Assembly: GCF_000716875.1 (NCBI RefSeq)
Contig: NZ_JNWQ01000047.1
Coordinates: 1 to 53,938 of the forward strand
Direction of reading: 5' to 3'
DNA from: Streptomyces novaecaesareae
GTDB taxonomy: Bacteria > Actinomycetota > Actinomycetes > Streptomycetales > Streptomycetaceae
Length of the DNA: 53,938 nt
Part shown: piece by piece, positions 34,509-42,307 of the stretch
How the letters are laid out: every line of letters starts with the position of its first letter
Position numbering within the stretch: the stretch's first letter is position 1
Notes under the pieces: generated by a model
The model's input: only the letters and a program-made list of their open reading frames with translations
Told to the model about the DNA's origin: nothing
Database searches by the model: none
Translations under genes and position numbers: made by a program

Positions 34509-35152
34509 TCACGCGTCCACCGCGTCCACCGTCGCCGTCGCGGCCGCCCACGGCACGCCCGGAACGACCAGCGGCGTGCCCGTCACCGGGTCCGGCACGA
34601 CCACCGACTCCAGCCCGAACACCTCCCGCACCAGCTCCGCCGTGACCACCTCCCCGGGCGGGCCCTGCGCCACCACCCGACCGTCCCGCATCGCCACCAG
34701 GTGGTCCGCGTACCGGGCGGCCTGGTTGAGGTCGTGCAGCACGGCGACGACCGTCCGCCCGCGTTCGACGTTCAGCCGGCGGACCAGGTCCAGCACCTCC
34801 ACCTGGTGCGCGATGTCCAGGTAGGTGGTCGGCTCGTCCAGCAGCAGGATGTCGGTGCCCTGGGCGAGCGCCATCGCGATCCAGGCGCGCTGGCGCTGGC
34901 CGCCCGACAGCTCGTCCATGCTCCGCTCGGCCAGCTCCGCCGTCGACGTCCGCTCCAGGGCCTCCGCGACCGCCGTCTCGTCCTCCGGCGACCACTGCTG
35001 CCACCAGCTCTGGTGCGGCTGGCGGCCGCGAGGCTCAGCAGCACCGCGGCGGCGAGGACGGCCACTGCGGCGGCGAGCCACAGTATTCGGCGCCGCGGCG
35101 CGCGGTAGGGCGTGCCGGGAGCGCAGGGCGGGGCGGTGATGTCGTCGGTCAT
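34509..35152 (-). pseudogene. Fused remnant of FecCD permease (5' end) and FecE-type ATPase (3' part)
   Basis: Translation from the ATG at 35152 gives [20 protein letters not shown] and then [19 protein letters not shown], the start and first membrane helix of a siderophore ABC permease. At about 35021-35034 the sequence passes into a different frame that reads [42 protein letters not shown] and [14 protein letters not shown], the C-terminal two thirds of the cognate ATPase down to its stop at 34509. Missing are the rest of the permease, any second permease and the ATPase N-terminus with Walker A and Q-loop. The permease frame ends at 34772. No functional transporter can come from this locus as sequenced. 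Confidence 0.85.
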
Positions 35153-35171
35153 GGCCCCCTCCGCAGACAAC

Positions 35172-35190
35172 TCAGGTAAACCTAAGTTCC
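35172..35190. promoter_or_regulatory. Iron-box-like operator (DmdR/IdeR type)
   Basis: The site matches the DtxR-family consensus TWAGGTWAGSCTWACCTWA at 13 of 19 positions, including AGGTAA and CCTAA, and lies 20 bp before the ATG at 35152. A 20-bp near-palindrome, AACTCAGGTAAACCTAAGTT (35169-35188), overlaps it. Confidence 0.6.
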
Positions 35191-35238
35191 GCCGCGAAGC
35201 CGCGGCAAATCGCCTCGTCACCCCGTCCGCCCGTTGGA

Positions 35239-35244
35239 TAGCCT
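35239..35244 (+). promoter_or_regulatory. -10 box for leaderless HAD gene
   Basis: TAGCCT ends 6 nt before the ATG at 35251. Confidence 0.45.
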
Positions 35245-35250
35245 GCCGGT

Positions 35251-35889
35251 ATGCCCGCGACCTCACCCGCCCCGCTCACCGTCGGCTTCGACCTCGACAT
35301 GACACTGCTGGACACCCGGCCGGGTATCCGCGCCACCTACCTGGCACTCTCCGCCGAGACCGGCGTCCGCATCGACGCCGACCTGACCGTCACCAGGCTC
35401 GGCCCGCCGCTGCTGGACGAGATCCGCAACTGGTTCCCGGAGGAGGAGGCGGAGCGCGCCGTGACGCGCTACCGCGAGCTGTACCGCGAGCACGCCTTCG
35501 CCCCGACCGTGGCCCTGCCGGGCGCGCACGCCGCCATCGAGGCGGTCCGCGCCCACGGCGGCCGGGTCGCCGTGATCACCGGCAAGTACGAGCCGAACGC
35601 CCTGCTCCACCTGGAGCACGCCGGGATGACGGCGGACACCGTGATCGGCGACCTCTGGGCGGAGACCAAGGGCGAGGCGCTGCGCGAGCACGGCGCGAGC
35701 ATCTACGTCGGCGACCACCTCGGCGACATCCGGGGCGCCCGGCACGCGGACGCGATCGCCGTCGCCGTGGCCACCGGCCCGTACGACGCGGACGAACTGC
35801 GCGAGGCCGGGGCGGACGTGGTCCTGGCGGACCTCACCGCCTTCCCGGACTGGCTCGCCCGCCACCTGGCGGGCGGGGACGCGACGTAG
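35251..35889 (+). CDS. HAD-family phosphatase (phosphoglycolate-phosphatase-like)
   Basis: This 212-residue HAD hydrolase has motif I VGFDLDMTLLDT (catalytic Asp pair), a helical cap (RNWFPEEEAERAVTRYRELY), motif II VAVITGKYE, motif III lysine in WAETKGEAL, and motif IV YVGDHLGDIRGARHAD. Layout and size fit Gph-like phosphatases; the substrate is unknown. TAGCCT ends 6 nt before the ATG with no Shine-Dalgarno, so it is probably leaderless. It is divergent from the broken iron-transport operon. Confidence 0.85.
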   Translation: MPATSPAPLTVGFDLDMTLLDTRPGIRATYLALSAETGVRIDADLTVTRLGPPLLDEIRNWFPEEEAERAVTRYRELYREHAFAPTVALPGAHAAIEAVRAHGGRVAVITGKYEPNALLHLEHAGMTADTVIGDLWAETKGEALREHGASIYVGDHLGDIRGARHADAIAVAVATGPYDADELREAGADVVLADLTAFPDWLARHLAGGDAT

Positions 35890-35895
35890 GCCGTC

Positions 35896-36126
35896 CTACG
35901 GCTCGATCCGGCGGCGCTGGGCCCGCGCGTTCAGGAGCAGCCCGGTCAGCGCCGCCAGGAAGCCGGCCGGCATCAGCATGCTCAGCCAGTACGCGGCCGT
36001 CGGCAGCGGCGTCAGGTGCAGGAACAGCGGGACGAAGGTGGCCAGCGTGGCGAGCGCGCCGAGGCCGAAGACGATCGCCCCGGCCTTGACGTACACGTCG
36101 CCGGGGTCGGCGCTCTGGCTGCTCAC
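35896..36126 (-). CDS. Small two-helix membrane protein
   Basis: This 76-residue protein has two hydrophobic helices (AGAIVFGLGALATLATFVPLFL and LSMLMPAGFLAALTGLLL) and a basic C-terminus (NARAQRRRIEP). The GTG at 36126 follows GAGGAG. No family is recognised. Its stop lies 6 nt from the convergent HAD gene stop, with no room for a terminator between them. Confidence 0.7.
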   Translation of the reverse strand: MSSQSADPGDVYVKAGAIVFGLGALATLATFVPLFLHLTPLPTAAYWLSMLMPAGFLAALTGLLLNARAQRRRIEP

Positions 36127-36598
36127 GTCTGCTCACTCCTCGGGGCGGGGTCGGGCCGCCCCCAGTCTGGCAGAGCGTCCTCCGGGGCCGCCCACCGGAG
36201 CGGCCCGGTCACGTTGCGCAGTTTCCCGGCAGCTCAACGTTTTGATCCCTGCTGGGCGGGGGTATGCAGGGGGTGCCGAGGGGCGCTACAGGTGCGTCCC
36301 GCGTCCTCAGACCCGGGGGTGTGAGCCGATGGACAGCGCAGGGACGCGACCCGGCCGTGCCAGTACCGGGTCGCCCGTGGCCGCGAGATCGCCGCGCTCC
36401 GCCGCCCCGATCGGGCCTCGGACCGCGGATCCTTCGCGGAACGCGGATGAGGCAGTCACGGACCGTTAGTCTGCTCCTGACAACGTGCTGACCATGAGCG
36501 CCCGCGGGCGCCGAGCCGAGGTCGGCAGCGGTCTCCCACCACCCAGCGATCCCCGGCCAGGGCCGGGATCCCTCACACCCATTCGAGGACTGTTCGAG
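36127..36598. other. 470-nt non-coding region before the 127-aa cold-shock gene
   Basis: I find no gene. The region includes a promoter area for the small membrane protein and a possible hairpin with arms ACCCGG and CCGGGT near 36346-36370. As at 8814-9282, a long leader before a cold-shock gene is the likeliest explanation. Confidence 0.45.
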
Positions 36599-36982
36599 AT
36601 GCCCACCGGCCAGGTCAAGTGGTTCAACGAGACGAAGGGCTTCGGCTTCCTGTCGCGCGACGACGGCGGCGACGTCTTCGTCCACACCAAGGCGCTGCCC
36701 GCCGGTGTCACCGTGCTGAAGCCGGGCCAGCGGGTCGAGTTCGGGGTGGTCGCCGGCCACCGCGGGGACCAGGCGATGGGCGTGCAGCTGCTGGACGCGC
36801 TGCCCTCGGTGGCCGCCGCCCAGCGTCGGAGCGCGGACGACATGGCGCCGATCGTCCAGGACCTGATCACCACCCTGGACGCGGTGCTGCCCGGCCTCCA
36901 GCGCGGTCGCTACCCGGCCAAGCCGACCGGCCAGAAGCTGGCCGGCCTGCTGCGCGCGGTGGCCGACCAGTTCGACGTGTAG
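36599..36982 (+). CDS. Cold-shock domain protein with C-terminal extension
   Basis: Residues 1-66 of this 127-residue protein form a cold-shock domain: GQVKWFN, RNP1 KGFGFL (13-18), RNP2 VFVHT (26-30). Residues 67-127 are an extension seen in long actinobacterial Csp proteins: DMAPIVQDLITTLDAVLPGLQRGRYPAKPTGQKLAGLLRAVAD, a likely helical hairpin of unknown role. GAGG at 36585-36588 precedes the ATG. It is followed by a 22-bp-stem bidirectional terminator shared with mqnD. Confidence 0.9.
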   Translation: MPTGQVKWFNETKGFGFLSRDDGGDVFVHTKALPAGVTVLKPGQRVEFGVVAGHRGDQAMGVQLLDALPSVAAAQRRSADDMAPIVQDLITTLDAVLPGLQRGRYPAKPTGQKLAGLLRAVADQFDV

Positions 36983-37007
36983 GGCCCGTCCCCACACCGG
37001 GGGAGGA

Positions 37008-37061
37008 CTAGGTCCTGTCCGGCCGATCTTCCCGGGCCGAGATCGGCCGGACAGGACCTAG
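37008..37061. terminator. 22-bp perfect-stem bidirectional terminator
   Basis: Arms 37008-37029 and 37040-37061 are perfectly complementary over 22 bp around a 10-nt loop. The right arm contains the mqnD stop codon (37058-37060). It serves the convergent cold-shock and mqn transcripts. Confidence 0.92.
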
Positions 37062-37912
37062 CCGAACGCGAGCGCACCCGGGTCGAGCGGAGGCACCAGC
37101 CCCTCCGCGGCGGCCCGGGTGAGCAGCGCACGGACGGCCGCGTAGCCCTCCTCGCCGAGGTCCTCGGTGAACTCGGTGACGTACAGCCCGATGTGCTGGT
37201 TCGCGACGTCCAGGTCCATCTCCTGGGCGTGCTCCAGCACGTAGCCGCGGCTCGCCTCCGGGCTCGCCCAGGCCTGCCGGACGGAGGCGCGGATCGCCTC
37301 GGTGATCTCCCGCAGCCGTTCGGCGCCGAGCGAGCGCCTGGCGACGATCGCGCCCAGCGGGATCGGCAGGCCGGTCTCCTGCTCCCAGGCCTCGCCCATG
37401 TCGGCCAGGCTGTGCAGGCCGTACTGCCCGTAGGTGAAGCGGGCCTCGTGGATCACCAGGCCGGCATCCACCCGGCCGTCCCGGACGGCGGGCATGATCT
37501 CGTGGAACGGCAGGACGACGATCTCGCCGAAGCCGCCCGGTACGGCCTTCGCCGCCCAGAGCCGGAACAGCAGGTAGGCGGTGGAGCGCTCGGAGGGCAC
37601 CGCGACGGTCTTCCCGGCGAGGTCCGCGGGGGCGGCCACACCGGGCAGGGTGAGCACCAGCGGGCCGCAGCCGCGCCCGAGCGCACCGCCGCAGGGCAGC
37701 AGGGTGTACTCGTCCAGGACCCACGGCAGCGCGCCGTAGCTGATCTTCAGGACGTCCAGCTCGCCGCGCTCGGCCTGGCCGTTGGTGATGTCGATGTCGG
37801 CGAAGGTCACCTCGGGCGCGTCCGCGCCGGGCACCAGGCCGTGCGCCCAGGCGTGGAAGACGAAGGTGTCGTTCGGGCAGGGCGAGTACGCGATGCTCAG
37901 CCGTTCAGCCAC
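37058..37912 (-). CDS. mqnD: 1,4-dihydroxy-6-naphthoate synthase
   Basis: This 284-residue protein is MqnD of the futalosine menaquinone pathway. The diagnostic SPCPNDTFVFHAW is at residues 10-22; DIDITNGQAERGELDVLKISYGALPWVLDEY, AVPSERSTAYLLFRLW and HEARFTYGQYGLHSLADMGEAWE follow. It cleaves cyclic dehypoxanthine futalosine to 1,4-dihydroxy-6-naphthoate. Its start overlaps the end of mqnB by 8 nt, so the two are coupled. The stop codon lies in the arm of the 37008-37061 terminator. Confidence 0.95.
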   Translation of the reverse strand: MAERLSIAYSPCPNDTFVFHAWAHGLVPGADAPEVTFADIDITNGQAERGELDVLKISYGALPWVLDEYTLLPCGGALGRGCGPLVLTLPGVAAPADLAGKTVAVPSERSTAYLLFRLWAAKAVPGGFGEIVVLPFHEIMPAVRDGRVDAGLVIHEARFTYGQYGLHSLADMGEAWEQETGLPIPLGAIVARRSLGAERLREITEAIRASVRQAWASPEASRGYVLEHAQEMDLDVANQHIGLYVTEFTEDLGEEGYAAVRALLTRAAAEGLVPPLDPGALAFG

Positions 37913-38681
37913 GGCCGGCCTCCTCGATCAGTTCGTGGACGGGCAGTGCGGCGAAGGCCCGCTCCAGGGCGGTCAGCGCCTCGCCGATCCGCCAGGCGGC
38001 CCGGTCGCGCGGGCCCACCGGGTTGGACACGGTGCGCAGTTCGAGGGCCGGCACGCCGTACCGGGCGGCGGCCTCGGCCACGCCGAAGCCCTCCATCGCC
38101 TCGGCGGCGGCGCCCGGGTGGCGGGCGGCCAGCTCGGCGGCCCGCTCGGCGCTGCCGGTGACGGTGGAGACGGTCAGCACCGGGCCGGTGACGGCGCCCC
38201 GGCCGCCCGGGTCACCGAGCCCGCCCAGCGCCTTCACGAGGAGCGCGACGACGGCCGGGGGCGGGGTGTGCCGGACGGTGCCGAAGCCCAGTTCGGTGAC
38301 GTCGGCGAAGCCTTCGGGGGTCTGCGCGCCGAGGTCCGCGGCCACGATCGCGTCGGCCACCACGGTGGCGCCGACCGGGGCGTGCGGGGCGAAGCCGCCG
38401 GCGATCCCGGCCGAGACGGCCAGGGCGTACGGGTGGGCGGCCAGCGCGGCGGAGGCGGCGGCCGCGGCGGCGGCCGGGCCGACCCCGGCGGCCAGCACGT
38501 CCACCGGAGCGCCCTCGGCCCGGTGCAGCGTGCCGCCGGGCAGCGGCAGGGCGGCGGCCCCGCCGGGCAGGCCGCGCAGCACGGCCTCGGCCTCGGCGGC
38601 CACCGCGACGACGACGAGCAGCCGGGCCCGCGCGGGGCCCGACTGCTCGCTGCGGCCGTCGGTGACGGCGTGCGCGGTCAT
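37905..38681 (-). CDS. mqnB: Futalosine hydrolase
   Basis: This 258-residue protein is a nucleoside-phosphorylase-fold hydrolase that releases hypoxanthine from futalosine. Seen are ARLLVVVAVAAEAEAVLRGL, VLAAGVGPAAAAAAASAAL, LAVSAGIAGGF, ATVVADAIVAADLGAQTP, GAAAEAMEGFGVAEAAARYGVPALELRTVSNPVGPRD and the C-terminal AWRIGEAL. The EAMEGF segment with its conserved Glu is the family hallmark. It lies between a secreted-protein gene 10 nt upstream and mqnD, overlapping the latter by 8 nt, so all three are likely one operon. Confidence 0.93.
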   Translation of the reverse strand: MTAHAVTDGRSEQSGPARARLLVVVAVAAEAEAVLRGLPGGAAALPLPGGTLHRAEGAPVDVLAAGVGPAAAAAAASAALAAHPYALAVSAGIAGGFAPHAPVGATVVADAIVAADLGAQTPEGFADVTELGFGTVRHTPPPAVVALLVKALGGLGDPGGRGAVTGPVLTVSTVTGSAERAAELAARHPGAAAEAMEGFGVAEAAARYGVPALELRTVSNPVGPRDRAAWRIGEALTALERAFAALPVHELIEEAGRG

Positions 38682-38691
38682 CGCAGGACCG

Positions 38692-39222
38692 TCAGCTGTC
38701 CTGGGTGTTCAGCTGGAAGTACCAGACGGCGATCGGGTTGTCCGAGTTCTTGTCGCCCTCGACCACGGTGACCAGGGTCTTGCCGCTGGCGTTCAGCACC
38801 TTGTTCGCCTGCTGGGCGCCGGACCAGGTCGAGCCCTTGGCGTACGAGGCCAGGCTGAAGCGCCCGCCGCTGCTGGACGAGCCGCCGTTGGTGAAGGCCC
38901 ACCAGCCGGAGTCGGCCACGTTCGGGGAGACGCCGACGCCCACGGCGTCGCTCGACACCACGTCCGAGCTGGGCAGCGAGCCGTCCGCCAGGGCCTTGGT
39001 GGCCTTGTCCTGGCAATCCTGCTGGAGGTCCTCGGTGATCGGGCTCCCGTTGTTCCAGCACAGCGGCTGGGCGACGATCGAGGAGTTGCCGACCTTGAGG
39101 GTGGCCTGGTGCGAGATGTGCTCGGTCTGGTCGGCGGCGATGGCGACGGAGGTGCCCACCGTGGCGGCGCCGACCACGACGACGGCGCCGAGGGCGGCGA
39201 TGGCACGGGAATTGAGGCTCAT
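38692..39222 (-). CDS. Secreted or membrane-anchored hypothetical protein in the mqn operon
   Basis: This 176-residue protein has a hydrophobic N-terminal helix (AIAALGAVVVVGAATVGTSVAIAA) that could be a signal peptide or an uncleaved anchor. A Ser/Asp-rich extracellular part follows with two Cys residues (LCWNNG and QDCQD) that may form a disulfide. I recognise no domain. TAGATT ends 7 nt before the ATG, so transcription of the mqn operon probably starts here without a leader. It ends 10 nt before mqnB. Confidence 0.75.
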   Translation of the reverse strand: MSLNSRAIAALGAVVVVGAATVGTSVAIAADQTEHISHQATLKVGNSSIVAQPLCWNNGSPITEDLQQDCQDKATKALADGSLPSSDVVSSDAVGVGVSPNVADSGWWAFTNGGSSSSGGRFSLASYAKGSTWSGAQQANKVLNASGKTLVTVVEGDKNSDNPIAVWYFQLNTQDS

Positions 39223-39229
39223 GCGTCAG

Positions 39230-39235
39230 AATCTA
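39230..39235 (-). promoter_or_regulatory. -10 box of the mqn operon (leaderless first gene)
   Basis: TAGATT on the minus strand ends 7 nt before the ATG at 39222. Confidence 0.5.
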
Positions 39236-39295
39236 CCGGGCCTGGCCGATCACGCTACGCGGGGGTCGGCCACCGCGTGTTGCCGCCTCGCAACG

Positions 39296-40933
39296 TCAGG
39301 CCACCCGGGGCGCCGCCGGGTGCCGCCGCAGGCCCACCCGGAAGAGCGAGTGGAGCGTCCACAGCAGCATCAGGCCGACCACCGTGGCGGCGACCGACAG
39401 GCCCAGCGCCCCGTTCAGCGGCAGCAGGATGCCGACCGCGCCGCCGGCCACCCAGGACAGCTGCATCAGCGTCTCCGACCGGGCGAAGGCCGAGGTCCGC
39501 ACCGCCTCCGGGACGTCCCGCTGGATCAGCGCGTCCAGCGCCAGCTTGCCCAGCGAGGCCGCCATCCCGGCGATGCCCGCGACCAGAATCACCGTCACCA
39601 CGCCGTACCAGAGCGCGGCCGCCGCCGTCACGCCGGTCGCCAGCAGCAGCATCGCGGTGACCGTCGCCTCCGGGCCCCGGGTGCGCAGCCAGGAGCCGAA
39701 CACCGAGCCGAGCGCGTTGCCCGTCCCCGCCGCCAGCGCCACCAGACCCAGCGCCAGCGTCGGCCGCAGGCCGCCGATCGGCTCCTCCCGCAGCAGGAAG
39801 GCCAGGAACATCACCAGGAAGCCGACCAGCCACTTCATCGCCGACATCGCCCGCAGCGCCAGGATCACCGAGGGGCCGACGGTGCGCAGCGAGGCCTTGA
39901 CCGGCGGCGGCTTGTGGTGGATCAGGTGCGAGCCCTCGCCGTGCACCTCGGCGTGCAGGACGGCGCGCTGCTCGCCCTTGGCCGAGTCCACGGCGTGCGG
40001 CAGGTGGAAGGCCATCAGGGTGCCGATCACGAACACCAGGAAGGCGCCGCGCAGCGGCCAGCCCGGGCCGATCAGGTGCAGCAGCCCGCCCACCGCGGCC
40101 GCCACGCCGGTGGCCAGCAGCCCGGCCAGGGTGACCCGGGAGTTCGCCTTCACCAGGGACAGCCGGCTCGGCAGCAGCCGGGGCACCACGACGCTGCGCA
40201 CCACCCCGTACGCCTTGGACGCCACCAGCACGCCGAGCGCCTCCGGGTAGAGCGCCAGGCCGCCGCCGGAGATCACCCCGGCCATCGTCCAGGCGAGCAC
40301 CGCCCGGGCCAGCATCGCCATCGCCATGGCCGCCCGGCGGCCGTGCGGCAGGCGGTCCAGCAGCGGGCCGATCACCGGGGCCAGGACGGCGAACGGGGCC
40401 ATCGTGATCAGCAGGTAGAGCGCGACCCGGCCGCGGGCCTCGCCGGTGGGCACCGAGAAGAAGATGGTGGAGGCCAGCGCGATGGTGATCAGCATGTCGC
40501 CGAAGGAGTTGAGCGCGTGCAGCTCGATCAGCTTCGCGAGGCCGGACTCGCCCGCGCCCTCGGCGGAGGTGGCCCGGCGGATCCGGCGGCCGGTGCCGTG
40601 CACCACCTTGCCGGTGCGGGCGCCGGCGGCGGAGGCGGTGCGGATCAGGAAGGGGCGGCGGGCCTCGGGGACCTCGTCGTCCGCGTCCCTGGTGAGGTCG
40701 TCGCCGAGGTCCTCGTCGAGGGCGGCGAGGTGGCGGTGGTGGACGTCGCCGGCCCCGGGGGCGTCATGCTTGACCAGGCTCACGGGGGCGGTGGGCGGCT
40801 CGGGGCGGTCCGCCGGCGGCGGTTCTCCCGCGCCGGGGACCGGAGACTGCAGTCGCGGCACGGGCTCCGCCTGGTCGGGGCTGCCGGCCTGCGAGGCGCG
40901 CAGTGCGTGCTGCGACGGGTTGTGGTCCGCCAC
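39296..40933 (-). CDS. MFS transporter with long N-terminal extension
   Basis: This 545-residue protein has a hydrophilic ~145-residue N-terminal part and then about 12 membrane helices. DMLITIALASTIFFSVP begins the membrane region, and FAVLAPVIGPLLDRLPHGRRAAMAMAM is the MFS loop 2-3 motif. ANSRVTLAGLLATGVAAAVGGLL and VFGSWLRTRGPEATV follow. It is probably an efflux permease of the DHA type without visible substrate residues. GTG 40933 with AGGA upstream is my start; GTG 40978 is possible. No partner gene is evident. Confidence 0.8.
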   Translation of the reverse strand: MADHNPSQHALRASQAGSPDQAEPVPRLQSPVPGAGEPPPADRPEPPTAPVSLVKHDAPGAGDVHHRHLAALDEDLGDDLTRDADDEVPEARRPFLIRTASAAGARTGKVVHGTGRRIRRATSAEGAGESGLAKLIELHALNSFGDMLITIALASTIFFSVPTGEARGRVALYLLITMAPFAVLAPVIGPLLDRLPHGRRAAMAMAMLARAVLAWTMAGVISGGGLALYPEALGVLVASKAYGVVRSVVVPRLLPSRLSLVKANSRVTLAGLLATGVAAAVGGLLHLIGPGWPLRGAFLVFVIGTLMAFHLPHAVDSAKGEQRAVLHAEVHGEGSHLIHHKPPPVKASLRTVGPSVILALRAMSAMKWLVGFLVMFLAFLLREEPIGGLRPTLALGLVALAAGTGNALGSVFGSWLRTRGPEATVTAMLLLATGVTAAAALWYGVVTVILVAGIAGMAASLGKLALDALIQRDVPEAVRTSAFARSETLMQLSWVAGGAVGILLPLNGALGLSVAATVVGLMLLWTLHSLFRVGLRRHPAAPRVA

Positions 40934-41219
40934 AAGCCCATCCTGCCCCAGATTTGCCGCGCCGACGCGGGATTGCACCCCACTCGGCGCGGCCTCCGGA
41001 ACCGTCGCGTCCGCCCCGGAGTGTGCCGGGGCGCCGACCGGCGGGTAGCCTGCCCCAAGGTCCGCCCGCTGGGCGCCAGGGCGCCGGCAGGCCGATCGAG
41101 CGGCGCGGTCGGTTACCTAGGCGGCCCCCGGTCGCGCAGAATGGATGAGGGACTACCGAGCCGCGACGGAATGGGCAACACGCCGTGGGCGACAGAAGAA
41201 CTGGGAGAGAATCGACGCC

Positions 41220-42113
41220 GTGAGTGCTGCGATGCGAAGCCGTACCCCCGACCGGCTCTGTGCCGAGGCCGTCGAACTCGCCCGCCAGGCAGCGGAGGAG
41301 GCCGTCGGAGCGGAGGCCGTCGGGCCGCACCTCGGCGTCCAGGCGGACGCCGACCGCGTCGTCACCCACACCTTCGAGTGCCTGGACGCGGCCTACCGCG
41401 GCTGGCACTGGGCGGTCACCGTCGCCCGCGCCCCGCGCGCCAAGAACGTCACCCTGGACGAGGTCGTCCTGCTGCCCGGTGCCGACGCCGTCCTCGCCCC
41501 CGAGTGGGTGCCGTGGAGCGAGCGGCTGCGCCCCGGCGACATGGGCCCCGGCGACCTGCTGCCCACCGGCGCCGACGACCTGCGGCTGGAGCCCGGCTGG
41601 ACCGGCGAGGACGAGCCCGCGCCGAACTCCGCGGTCGCGCTCGCGGACGAGGAGGACCTGGTCGTCACCGACCCGCACGTCCAGCCCGCCCCGGCCCGCG
41701 CCCGGATCAACGCCGTCGCCGAGGAGCTCGGCCTGGGCCGCAGCCGGGTGCTCTCCCGGCTCGGCCTGCACCTGGCCGCCGAGCGCTGGGAGAAGTCGCA
41801 CGGCGCGCAGACCCCGATGGCGCAGGCCGCCCCGGCCTCGTGCGGGAGCTGCGGCTTCCTGATCCCGATCGGCGGCTCGCTCGGCCAGGCCTTCGGCGTG
41901 TGCGGCAACGAGTTCGGGCCGGCCGACGGCCAGATTGTCTCCTTCGCGTACGGCTGCGGCGGGCACTCCGAGGCGGCTGTCATCCCGGCTCCGCCGGCAC
42001 CGTCCGAGCTGATCCTGGACGAGCTGGTGGTCGAGCCGCTGCAGCTGCACCCGGACCGCGCCTCCGGATCCGTCGAGCCCGACGCCCCGGCCGAGGAGCT
42101 CGGCCACTCCTGA
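41220..42113 (+). CDS. DUF3027 protein with zinc-ribbon-like motif
   Basis: This 297-residue protein matches actinobacterial DUF3027. It has DRVVTHTFECLDAAYRGWHWAVTVARAPRAKNVTLDEVVLLPG, GPGDLLPTGADDLRLEPGW and RVLSRLGLHLAAERWEKSHG. CGSCGF, CGNEF and CGCGGH later form a Cys/His cluster that could bind zinc. The function is unknown. The GTG at 41220 has GGGAG upstream and also a GAGAAT box ending 7 nt before it; an ATG at 41145 is an alternative. It precedes the GHKL protein on the same strand by 194 nt, with a hairpin between them. Confidence 0.8.
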   Translation: MSAAMRSRTPDRLCAEAVELARQAAEEAVGAEAVGPHLGVQADADRVVTHTFECLDAAYRGWHWAVTVARAPRAKNVTLDEVVLLPGADAVLAPEWVPWSERLRPGDMGPGDLLPTGADDLRLEPGWTGEDEPAPNSAVALADEEDLVVTDPHVQPAPARARINAVAEELGLGRSRVLSRLGLHLAAERWEKSHGAQTPMAQAAPASCGSCGFLIPIGGSLGQAFGVCGNEFGPADGQIVSFAYGCGGHSEAAVIPAPPAPSELILDELVVEPLQLHPDRASGSVEPDAPAEELGHS

Positions 42114-42121
42114 CCCGTGCC

Positions 42122-42163
42122 CGGCCCGCGGCCCGCCCCCGGTGACGAACCGGGCGCGGGCCG
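42122..42163 (+). terminator. Composite hairpin after DUF3027 gene
   Basis: CGGCCCGCG (42122-42130) pairs with CGCGGGCCG (42155-42163), with an inner CCCGG/CCGGG stem. Three TTTCCCG copies follow at 42182-42209. Confidence 0.55.
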
Positions 42164-42307
42164 TCGGCGTTCCCGGCGGTGTTTCCCGCGTTTCCCGCGG
42201 CGTTTCCCGGGCGGGGCGGCGGTGATCCCGGGCCGTGGTCGGGAGCAGTCAGTGGGGCAGGGAAGAATGCCCTACGACGTACAGGGCGGCGGAAGGTGGC
42301 AGGTCCA

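Noticed and set aside
35169..35188. A perfect canonical DtxR-type iron box
   Set aside because: The site fits only 13 of 19 positions and the palindrome spacing between AGGT and ACCT is 2 nt rather than 7, so I call it iron-box-like only.
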